From Hirudo medicinalis (taxonomy: Eukaryota > Annelida > Clitellata > Hirudinida > Hirudinidae), in NCBI GenBank assembly GCA_011800805.1, contig MPNW01001022.1:7787-34677 (forward strand): a stretch of 26,891 nt of DNA, read 5' to 3'. Both the position numbers and the translations under genes were made by a program. The notes beneath the pieces are model-generated. The model made no database searches. It had not been told where the DNA came from and saw only the letters and a list, made by a program, of their open reading frames with translations. Below, one piece after another: positions 11,601 to 23,600 of the stretch (the first letter of the stretch is position 1; each line of letters opens with the position of its first letter).

Positions 11601-14600
11601 CAATACCTGGACAAACTCAGCAATCTCTGAAGAATGATGACCACCATGGTAATGATGAGGCTTAGTCTGATTGTAGAGGATAGTGGTTGGATATGATTTG
11701 ATGCTGTACTGAAGAAATAAAATCAAAATTATAAGATAGGAGAAAAAACCTAGGATAATGCATATCAAGTGATATGTGTGCTGGTGTCAGTGCATGAAAG
11801 GAGTTAAATTTCTGGAATGAATAATATAAAAGAGAAAGTGCATGTGTGTATCTGTGTGTCCCAAGAACTCCTCCCAAATCATCCAAAATGGATGATCAGT
11901 AGCGACTTGAAATTTGCATACGTCATTCTCTATGCCATTCGTAGGTCAAGCATGCTATTTCAAATTTTCAAGTTTTCCAACTTTCACCTTTTCCTAAATC
12001 ACATACCAGCTTTAAACTCCAGAGCTATTGAAAGCAAGGAGCATTGAGGTCTCGCATGGTCTAATGGTTAAAACTTCGCATCTCACTATGGCACAGATTC
12101 GAGTCTGTTTCAGGAGCACCATCCTAATCGCCCAGTTCTTTGAGGGCAAGCAGCTGGCTGAATTTATATCTAGTATTTGACTGGTGAAGCCGGTTTAAAA
12201 AAGCTAGTTACTTATATTATAAACAATATAAAATGCAATTTAGCTTAAAATGTCTTGCTTGCCAGAGAATTTCCTGCAAGATCTCAAATAAGGGACATGC
12301 TATAATTTGTAATACATTTCATATTTCTTGGGAAAACAATTTTGTTATCTGATACATACTAGGTAAAACAATAACAACATTGCATCAATGAAAAGAATCA
12401 GAATTGAAACTGACACTATTACACAGAGATGAATGGATGGTGCAGTCAACAGTTCCAAACTTCACAAATCCATCGACTATTTTGGAGGCCTTCCTGAATT
12501 CGGGCAATAGCCTCATGCAGGGGGGACACCACTGTAATATTAAATATTTGATTTATAACCAACCACATTTATTTGTATTTATCACGACATGTGCCCAACA
12601 TCTTTTTAGTATTTTTTTTATATTTTTACAGCACAACTTACAAATTCCCAGATTACTACTCTAAATTGCCCATTATATGAACCATAGACATTAGGGTGGC
12701 CCATCAATATATGCCAAAAATTAAATATTAAAATTTTGTTGAATAGAATCTGTCAATTGAATACCACATAGGTAATATAAGCTTGAGTGAAATTTTATGC
12801 AAACCAGAGATAGTGGTTCTCAGACCCATTTTCTGCAAGGCCCACGTTTACAATTCAAACATTTTTGTGGCCCAAGTTTTTTTTAAATATTTTTATTGAG
12901 CTGAACAAGCAAACAAAATATAAACAAAAAACAATTTGAGACAAAAACAAAATTATATTGTCTCAAGGGTTAGTCCTAAGGGAATGACATCCCACTATCT
13001 GGACTGCCCATTCCATATTTACAACATCTAGCCAGGAAAGGAGGCGAAAAGTGGAACAAGACCGAGTTGCGAGGGCAGTTCAGCAATCACAGCAGGGTAA
13101 GTGGATAACGTGGGAAGACGTAATGCAACAATCCCTTACCTGGAGTGATATGTGGAAGATGTCCCCGCTCCGACTTGCCTTCATGATAAAGTCAGTGTAT
13201 GACCAGTTGCCCTCTAGGGACAAAAAAAGAAGTGCAGTTTGGTGGAAGACACCAAATATTTCTGTGGCAGAACCAAGACACTGCATCACATGCTCAGCAA
13301 TTGTACGTATGCCCTTGCCAATGGTCGGTACACATGGCAACATAACCAGGTCCTTCGAGAAGTATGTGAGGCTGCAAAAGCAGCAGTCTCCAAAACAAAC
13401 TTGCGCACGATCGCAAAGCAGCAAAAGATTTATTTCTTGCATGAGGGCTTCACACACCTCTGCAAAAAGAGATGACAAAACAGTCAAATGACTGGACCGT
13501 TGCAGCTGACCTAGAAGGTTTGAGGCACTACCCCCAGGTGCTGATAGAAAATGACAAGAGGCTGGACTTGGTGCTCGTGTCGTCGTCGACGGATGCTATT
13601 ATTCTGGTGGAGCTGACAGTACCGTGGGAGGACAGTCTTCAATACAGCAACGCGCTCAAAGCAGATAAGTATGCAGATCTGTCGATGGACCCGGAAGTGA
13701 AGGAATACCAAATAGACCTTTTCCCCATGGAGGTTGGCGCAAGGGGCGTAGTTGGCAGGTCGACTTACACTTTCCTCCCGAAGATTGGATTGTCTAACGG
13801 AGAGAGAACGAAGGCTATGACAAGGATGTCTGAGGCTGCAGAAACGGCATCATTCTGGATCTGGCACATGAGGGGCCAGAAGAAGTCTTAAGAGGCCACT
13901 TCAGGAATGCTGGAGAAAGCTGTTGGCCTCTGGTATAAATGATCCACTGAACGATGGGGCCAAATCATTGGCTGAGAGATGCAAATTGTCTGGGTCAATG
14001 CCTTCAAACTGAAATGGATCTTCATCCAGCTCACAGACAGTAAATCTTGTTAATTCAGCTTTAGATAAATTAAACAGAAAAGTCTTTTTCTGACCCAAGG
14101 AACTCAAAAGAGATTTATTGGCATCAACCATTTCTAATGGAATCTAAGTCCGCCATTGTGAGAATTCTGGAGGGATGTCCACTTCTGACTTTTTCAAATA
14201 AATATAACCCTTTCTCAACCAGACAGAACAAATCTTTTTATCTTCAAGGATCTAGAACACACGGGGGGACCACACTTGAACCTAGACCCCTTAGGGTCAC
14301 CCCTAAATCGCTTGCTGATGCAAATATCAGCCGGCAGATATTTTATAGCCATTTTGCTTATTATTGTACTTTTGAACCTTTAAAAAATTAATTTAAAAAA
14401 TTCAAATTTATTAAAAGTAAAAGTTTTATAAAAAGGCAAGACGATGTGGACCTAATCTATCAAAATTGTCAACTACTGTCTTTGCTGGTATTTTAATATC
14501 TTGATTTATGTTCATAAGAGATATATAAAAGCCCATTTAGTCTGTCAGCTGTCATCATAGATCGAAGATAAGTTTTTAACCTTTTGAGAGTCGAAAAACT

Positions 14601-17600
14601 TCTTTCATTGTTAGTTGTTGTGGATGGTCTGATAGCCGAAATGAATAAAATCATTCTAACATTTGGGTATAAATCATTGTCTGCCCAATGTAGAGAATCT
14701 ACAAAATTTGATATTGTTCCCCCAACATCTTTATCTTCNGTCTGATAGCCGAAATGAATAAAATCATTCTAACATTTGGGTATAAATCATTGTCTGCCCA
14801 ATGTAGAGAATCTACAAAATTTGATATTGTTCCCCCAACATCTTTATCTTCATGCCATTTTACCCATCATCGCTCATACTCTGATTGTAAGCCATGTGTC
14901 GATGGCAAGTCTGGAAAAGCATCTGCAATCATCTTCAGCTGATCACTGGACAATGCTACAGGATTTTTCAACATAACAGATGGAACCAACTTAGAGGCCA
15001 ATTCAATGTCACTGTATCTTGGACTAAAGCGCTCTTCAGGTCCCTGAAGACTGAAGTCCCAAATCATGTTTTTGCTACTTTGGTTTTTATTTGACATATT
15101 TAATGAAGATAACAATTTTTGCAAAGTTAATTGAGAGGGAGTAGAAAAGCGAATAGTAGTAAAGTAGAGAGAGTAAAGTCGCCTTGGTGCCTTATATAGG
15201 CACTCAGAAAGGATGATGGTAGCTCCTGACACAAGAAATTCGTGGTCATGTGCTGGGTGTAGCAAGTAGCCTCATCTTGCACGTTAAGGGCGAAGTTCAG
15301 CATCCTGCTCTTGAGCTAGGTCTTTGGTCACTGAATCCACTAATGAACTGTGACTAAAGCTTATCAGTGGATTGTTGGAGTTGAAGGCTGCAGTAGTATT
15401 GCCAGTTTTAATATGTCTATTGAGACAGTGTCACCATGTTAGTTCTTGTTGATTAAAAAAAAATATTTTGAAAATACAAATATTTTCATCCAAAGTCGTA
15501 AATTATTGAAATAAAGTAGATTGAGGAGATTGAGGTAGAGATTTCCTGGAACTTGCCATTATATTTCTTGGGGGAAATCCCTCTGGCAGAGTTCACTTTC
15601 AAACTCCCAGTGCATTAAACCATGCTCTTGGGATGGCACACATTCTCTACCATTAGAAAATGTTTATGTTCAGAAAACAATTTAAGTTAAAGCCATCCGA
15701 AGAAAGCGGAATGTTTCAGTTTCTGCTTGTTGTGTCACAAATTCATCTATAAGCATGGTTTTGAGCTTTGATAGCTTTAGAAGCACTTGCAAATGATCTT
15801 CATCTTTAAAAATAACAGTATCAGATAACAGTATAATTTAATAGTATCAGAATACAACAATCCAGTTATTAAACAAGCAGCTTTGACAGCATTCAGTCAA
15901 CTTTTGTGGTATTTAAACAAGAACACAGTTGGCCTTGCTTTTTGTGACCACAATGTTGACCCATAATAGAAGATGCAAATGTTGATGAACATGCTTTGAA
16001 GTTACTTTAGTCAACTTTAGTTACATTTAATTATTAATTGGAACATCTGCAAAAACATTATTTACATAAATAAAAGCATTGTAACAATTCATTCTTGTGA
16101 TCGTTATGTATTATATACCAAAAATCTATCTCTATTTGCAGACAATGCAAAAATCTACAGAGTAATTAGAAACACGAAGGATTGCAGTTGAAATGCAACA
16201 TGATGTAGACAGAGTAATGGAATGGATCAATAAATGGTAGATGAAGGTGAATTTCAGTAAAAGTTTGAAGATTGATGCCCAACATAGAGAAATAAATTAT
16301 GAATCGAGGGATCCAGACAGAGTCAAACAGGAGATAATGGATAAGGAATGTGTTTCTGGTTTAGGCATTTTTTTAGACTCCAGGATGAACTTCAAGGAAC
16401 ACATCAAACTTTAAATTTCTTACATATCATTTTTATGGTGATACAGCTTATGACATTTAATTTTGAGGATATGTTTTGTTGCATTACTTTTTGATTTTTT
16501 CTTGCTTTTCACATCGTTTATTGTGTGATCCGGTGGGGGGTTCACCCTTACTGGCAATTAATAAATAAATAATAATAATAATAAATACCTACAGGAGCAA
16601 AGAAGTCAATGAACCAAGGATAATGGTCATGAGTGACAGCAGGGAAATCTTGGGGACCCAATGTTCTTACTGGAGTCAGGTAGCTGTCCTTTGCAAAAGC
16701 TGCAATGTCATGAGCAGTTTGACGACCTGAAACGATCGGTGATAATATATTTAAAGTTCCTTAGACAAAGATCCTGCTAGTGGATGTATTCATCTTACCT
16801 TCAACAATTTTAGATCATTATTAATTGATTTATATCTAGAGATGTGTTGCATAGGTTTAAAAATTTTTTTAATATACTATTTAAAAAAAAACATATCATA
16901 CATATCATGTATTCACATAAAACAAATTCAATTTTTAATTGCATACATTTAAGTATTTGCCAGGGATTGATATGAAATCTCAATCATGATAAACCACTAC
17001 GTATAAAAAGGACAGAATTTACCAAAAAATTCAGTTCCTAATTCAATATATTGAAATAAACGAGGATCTGCAAACTAGTAACTTTTCCACTAAGTTTATT
17101 GAGCAACTATTCAGTGATCAGAACTGAATAATTGAGCCAAGTATTTCTGTGGATCTACAGGATTTGTAGTACCTGATGTGGGATGCTAAAAACTTAATTA
17201 CACAAATCAATTAATTTTGTTGCCAGGGTTGCAACACTGCCCCCTTCTTAAATCTGTTTGTCCTGAACAGACACTCTGCCATGGGTAACCAAATCATTTC
17301 ATCTTGACTCTGGGGATGCAGTCTCTATGTTGATGCTTATGTGTTAACTGCCTCCTTAACAAATTCTTAAAGCTCAGTTTTTCAGTAATAGTTTTGTCAA
17401 ATTTGTGATTTCTTTCAACAAGTATGGCCTAGGGATGCCATGACATGAATCCACATCAACTGCGCTATTCTGTTATCTCCATTTTTGCACATCAAAACCT
17501 TGTGCTTCACACTGAAAGAGCAGAGCAGAGCAACCTGGCAGACCAGCTTCATCAACATTTGGGTGGTCTCCTGCAGTACCACCTAAACGTATGATCCAAA

Positions 17601-20600
17601 CTTCCAGTGAAAACCTGATTTGTGAAGGTCTGCAGGCTCGTGAATGTCAAGAATTTTATTTTCTCTATCTTTATACACTGATTCAGTTTCGCCCATAACC
17701 TTGGAATCTGCAGGCCTGACAATCTCCGAACTGCCATTGTTCATGTCAGACTAAATTTCCCCAGCATCACCCTTTTCACCCAGTTCTTTCCCGAGTCCCC
17801 ACTGCATGGAAGCATTGCTTTAATTCCCACCAAAGTGCTTCCATCAACCTTTTCCTCGGTATCATTTTCAACAAAAACCAGTTAGGCAATTGGGCAAAAT
17901 TAGCTGATGCACAAGCCACCAGCATGATTTCTATGATGCCCTTCAGACTCTTCTCCAGCTTGGCTATGTTGTCAACTTTATCTTCATCATTAACAAGAAC
18001 CCCAATTATTTTCTGCCCACCACCAACCTCACCATCATATTTATCCCTCAAATCTTCCTCAACAGTTTACCCTGGGATAGTGGCTCATTCCTTGATTGTA
18101 GCAACAATTTATCCAGCAGCCTGGGGTTTGCCTTTATCCATGAATATAAATAGCTAATGTTTAATCTCTTTGTTTCTTGATGAATCTGCATTAGACTCAT
18201 TTCCATTGTCAAATGCAGCCCTCAGTTGTGGAAGTAAAGGCTCCTCAAATGCATACTCGTCTACTTCAAGACCATTGTCAATTATCCATGACTCAAGACG
18301 ATCTCGTGGCTCTTCCATTTTATCTTTTGCTGTCTTTTCCTTAGTTTTCTTCCTAATTCTGTGACATTCCAATCCTGCAGTGATTTCACCATTGTAGTGG
18401 TTCCTGTTTCTCTTGGATCTCACCAGCTCTTAGATCTTACTAGCTCTTGGATCCAACTCGTTTATTATTAGGATTCTACTCTTTCTGTTTGCATCTTGAT
18501 ACCAATGAAATAAACCAGGGTCTGCAAGCCAGTATGTTTTCCAGTAAGTTTATTGAGCAACTATTCAATGAATAAAACTGAATAATCGAGCCGAGTATTT
18601 CTGTGGATCTGGTTTGGGATTTGAAATGCTATAACCTTAATTTTCTGTTGTAAACTGCCTTACATTCTAAATATAACAATATAAACTTAATTATATAAAT
18701 TAATTAATATTGTTGCCAGGGTTACAACAATGTTATTGCTAAATATTTGTTTTTGATCAATCTACATTTAAGAATAGTCAATTTATATAGCATCACTTGC
18801 ATAGTTTCAGATATGCTGAATCAATTTAATGTTCCTATTCCAAGAAATGCTGGCAAAGAGAAGCAACATAAGTGAATACATTATGCAATACAACAGTTCC
18901 AATGCTTATACAAATGTGAGAATATTGTTATAACTGCAGAACTAAAATAATTAAGTTTATATTTAATTAATTTCGTTATATTATTTTCACAATCTTTTTG
19001 CTCCATGGCGTTGATATATTATTACTACACAAGGAGCCCACAAAAATACTAGACATCGAAGAACATTCCTATTCAGCAAATAATCACGTTTATTACAATA
19101 TGTTTCAACATGCACAAGTAATTCTTACCTAAAATTACAATCTGCCGTCTGGAAGTAACATTCAAAGCAATGAAAAACTAACCATAATGAATCTCATGTC
19201 CACCTATGGATTTAAAAAGTAGGAAAACGGGGAACTTGATTATATGCAAACTGTGGCACTTTTCAGAGTACATCTTGCAGTCTAACCTTCCAATCTGAAG
19301 ATTTTTACATGAATTAGAGCAGGCTTAATGTTGATGTCATTGCAGTGTAACAGTCATAATACATAGTACATAATACATAATACAACAATAATACATAGTT
19401 GCTAATTCAAAAATAAAAAAAAACAACTGTGGACCAAGGATCAACGAGCAAAGTGATATAAGCAATAACATGTAAGGCTTCAGGTTTTCCTCTGATCTTT
19501 ACCATCCACTTGTTTGCTTTCTCCTTTTTGGTTGAATTTAATTTTTCTGTAAACAGTTTCTTATAATATTCCCTGTTTTCCTTAGAAAAAGTCAAGGCTT
19601 AGGATAACTTTAATGAAGATTTCACTTTTTCAACCTGCTACTGTAATTATTTTCCTAACCCTACTGCACTGCTGACAAAAGGACCTTATTCTTGGCACTT
19701 TGGTTTTCAAATTAGACAGATACAGTAGCTTTGGCAAATGTTCCTTAACTTTAGAACTGGAGTTTGCAACATCTTCCATGAAATTGTAGATTATGTAGTT
19801 TCATACCCTCTGTCTTTCATTGTTGATTCATTCTTCTTTTTTGTATCTATCAGTGAACCTTGAACTTTTCCAACACCTGTAATCACAGAGTCCACTTTAT
19901 TTTTTAACAAATTAGACTATTGTTTCATTTTTTTGTTGGCTTTCATCCAGCTTTTTGAAAAAAAACTTTATTTACTTCCTTCATATTTTGCTGAAGGCCT
20001 TCTATTTGTTGCCCCTGTTCTTTAGTTGCTTATCAGTTTATCATACTGATAATCAGTTTAAGTTATCTTACATCCTCAGCATTTTAACTGCTCTTTTGAA
20101 AATTTTGCACTTTTGCTTGCAAATTTCATAGGGCAACCCAAAGTTTGTTCTCAAGCAACTTTCATGCAAATGAAAACCAAAACGTTGAGCCACAATTTTT
20201 TATTCACAATTGACCTCTTTTGCACTTCAGTACTTTGGTCTCGGCATAACATTTATTTTAACTTCCAAGGAATGTTGGTTCATACAGGAATTTGGAAACT
20301 GAGATTTAGGATTTTTTACTCAGTTTTTTAGGACTGAAATTATTAACATAAATACTGGTATTTAGACTTTATTTATTGTTTTTATAGACTTTAGATTTGT
20401 AATACAAAATAGAAATACTATAAGCTAGAAAATATCAATTTATTGACTCAAAATTCAATGCCTAAGCTCTCTTTCTAAATTTGCAATTTCTGCAGCTTTT
20501 GCATCACTATCTTTTTCTCAGGCTGTTGGCCTTGACCAAAAGATCCACTTTTCTGGTTGTCATACTTTCCACCATTAATCTGCAAAATTCTTTGTCCCAT

Positions 20601-23600
20601 AAATTCTTGGTCATGTTTTCAGTTTCTTTCTCAACCCCATCATTTCATCTTCTGCTTCACAATCTTAGCTGCAGCTTTCTTCCTGATCTAAAGTGTCCAC
20701 ATAAAAGTGATGCCTCTGCCTCGATGCTTTGTGATGACCAATAACAGATTTAACAATGTTGAAATTACTAACACTTCAAACACTGTTGGTGTGATCCCTC
20801 ATTATTCTTCTTGCAGTTAAGCTTCTCTTTTGATTTTCACAAACCAAACTCTTGTTTATGGAAAAGCCCTTCACAAGATGTCTGACCATGGCTTAACGTT
20901 AACAACTTTCTGACTATTTCTCCACGGGAATTTGTAATCGTTATGTCTCCCCATGTGCTCCTTAAAAAATAGATAAATTCTTTGGTCCCTTTTACAGGTA
21001 CCAAGAATTAGCCTGTTTGAGTTATTATTGAAAGAACAAACTCCGGGCATAATTGGCAGTGTTATCAAAACTTTGAGAGATCAAAGAGACAAGTGAACTT
21101 ATTTATACATTTAATTGAAACGCGTTCCCACCAAAACAAAGAGATTGAGAATTCCCGCCCCTTTTGATTCCTCAATAAAATGTAATAAATTCCAGACAAA
21201 TTTTATGACTTTTTAAATTTTTTTAGGACTTCCCTCGTTTTTTAAGTATTAAAAATCCAAGTTTCATAAATTTGGTTCTTTTTAGGACATTTTAGGACCT
21301 GTTCGAACCATGATTCTTGGAGCTGATGTTGCTAACACCAGCTATGACAGTGATTTTGATGATACTGAAGAGAATATATGGTTGATGTTTCAAAAAAGTT
21401 GTTAGCTAGACTTTATAGTTGCAATCCCACTCTTCAGCACCTCGAATGAAAGGGTGGGATCGTCCTTGAATATGACAATTCAGGACAAAAGAACGAGTTT
21501 GGACTCTGATAAAGTTCAACATTTTATTTTTATCAATAGTAATCTTGATTTAAAAGATTTTGCTGAATAAATCAGCTTAAAGACACTTTTTCTGAGAATA
21601 ACTTGGAACATTGCTTATCATCTGCTTTATGCAACACCATAATTTATTTAGATATTGATTTTACTAATGTAAGTTTTGGTAAAGGAAATTGTTCAAATTT
21701 GCAGATGTGATGTGGTCCCTTTTGAAGATCTTGTGGAAGCACTGCGGACGATGAACGTGCATGGTAGGCAACCATTACTGGTTGAGAAATTTTAGCCGAG
21801 CAGGGCTTTAAACAGCACACGAAACTTGTTTTCATGGCTAATTGAACATGTACAGTTTGAGTGGTTCAGTTTAGTTTTCATTTCATAGTCCTGTGATCTA
21901 GAGCCATATTGGGGGACATTAAAATTTGGATGTTCTTTCTTTTAGATGATTGCTTTTTGTTTAGATTATTTTGGTCAGGGAAAATAAAAATGATAATAAT
22001 AATAATAATAATTGATTTGTATGACAACACATGCCTAAGTAATAACAGAAAATCAATTATAGTAAAAACTTATCCCCAAATAATATCAATGACAAGTAAT
22101 TGAATTATTTACCTTTACAGATTCAACTAAGGATGGAAGTTTTCTCAACTCAAGATCTTTAAATTCTCCCTCAACAAAATGGATCAACCAGGCAGGCGTC
22201 ACACCCTCCATTACTTCTTGCAAGGCTTGCTTTTGAGAGATTAAGAAAATAAATGATATAAAATCAACTTACATTAGCAAAATCAAAATATAAAAACCTC
22301 CAATCCCTGCTCATCAAGCATCATCACATCAGGAAGCTGAGCCAAGACCGAATAGGCAATTTCTCTCGCATCATAACTGGTTATTTCCTAAAAAAAAATG
22401 ACTGCATTATAAGAATAACCATTTATGACAAAATACCACAAAAACCCACCAGTCCTTCATTTTTCATGACTTTTGACTTCTCAAAGAAAAACAGCCCTTC
22501 CCAAATGCCTATTTCATTGCAAATATGGTCACCATTTCTACAGAACATAGTAGCAACATGGACAAGCTCATCCTTTATAAATAAATAAATCCAGATTAAG
22601 CAACCGAAAGACAATGATTTTGTTGGATAATAAGCTTTTGGATGATTAGCTTGACATAAATGATCTATAATGAATCCATGTGACTCACCAGCATGGATGA
22701 AAGTTTGATCATTGTTGCAGACTCCAAGCACTCTTAATCAAATATTAAACATTTTAGTCATATTCCATCCTTTATAAATAACATATTTGTGAAAAACCAA
22801 AGGAATCAAAATAACCAAATCCCAAATTTTTCATAATTGCTCTCACCTCCTGAATCACTCCTACAAAAACTTATGAGCCAGGGTAATGAGTTTTTAGGAT
22901 CAGTGGTCATCTCTCTAAAATTTCCAGACCAAAGTTCCACAACATTGGATCTAACGTGATCAAGGACAAACTTTACCAGTTCCTGTTTGGATTTTGTACC
23001 ATAAAACTTTTCTCTCTGCAATTGTAAGAGGTACCATAGAAACTTAAGCACTCAAAAAATAAAGATTTCAAATAAGCTTGGAACATAAAACCAAGTTAGT
23101 CGAGTGAACAATCATATAACCTCAGGATAGAGCAGGAGGGTTGGGTATGATCTGATACCCTTCTGTCTGCACAAGTGCCAATCATCTTCACAATTAACTG
23201 CTCCTATCCTAACTACACCAACCAGTTCTTGAGCAACTTCTCGCCACTGAAGCATAAAATTTATATACATTTAGAAAACCTATGTTGAGTATTCTATCTA
23301 AAATGATATGTGTTTATAAAACTTTTAAATAATAGTGTTATTAGTTTCTCTTTCAGATTTCTTCAAATTAAAATCAAGCTATGGTTTCAGGTAAAACTTA
23401 CTGTTGGAGCCAGATCATGACAATGAGAACAGTGAGGAGAATAGAAATTGATAAACCAAACATCTGATGTCCCTTCCACAGATATGTCTTTGTCATAAAG
23501 CATCCAATTTATAGCATGTGATTATGTCTTTATACAATTTTAATTTACTCACCAAAATCAGACCTGCTCAGTGTAATTATTTCTTCATCATCATCATAGA

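Larger units (their letters stand above)
17052..18729 (-). mobile_element. Non-autonomous LTR retrotransposon, copia-like, in DNAJC10 intron 11
   Basis: Two direct repeats, 18506-18729 (5' LTR, 224 bp) and 17052-17236 (3' LTR, 185 bp), read TGTTG..AACCCTGGCAACA to GTTTATTTCA on the - strand, with TG..CA ends. Directly inside the 5' LTR is TTGGTATCAAGATGC (18505-18491), a primer binding site resembling the TGGTATCA type common in copia elements. Directly before the 3' LTR is a polypurine tract, AAGAAGGGGG (17249-17240). The interior has no reverse transcriptase; it carries short gag-like open pieces only. The LTRs differ by many substitutions and indels, and no target duplication is evident, so the insertion is old. 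Confidence 0.8.

Noticed and set aside
12048..12120. Functional tRNA gene
   Set aside because: A and B boxes are present but the acceptor stem does not pair and box spacing is short, so a SINE head or pseudogene is more likely.
13080..13487. 135-codon - strand open frame
   Set aside because: It is the antisense shadow of the RLE-LINE coding strand, whose + frames carry recognisable motifs.
17052..18729. Intact LTR retrotransposon
   Set aside because: No protease, RT or integrase could be read in any frame and the LTRs have diverged in length and sequence.
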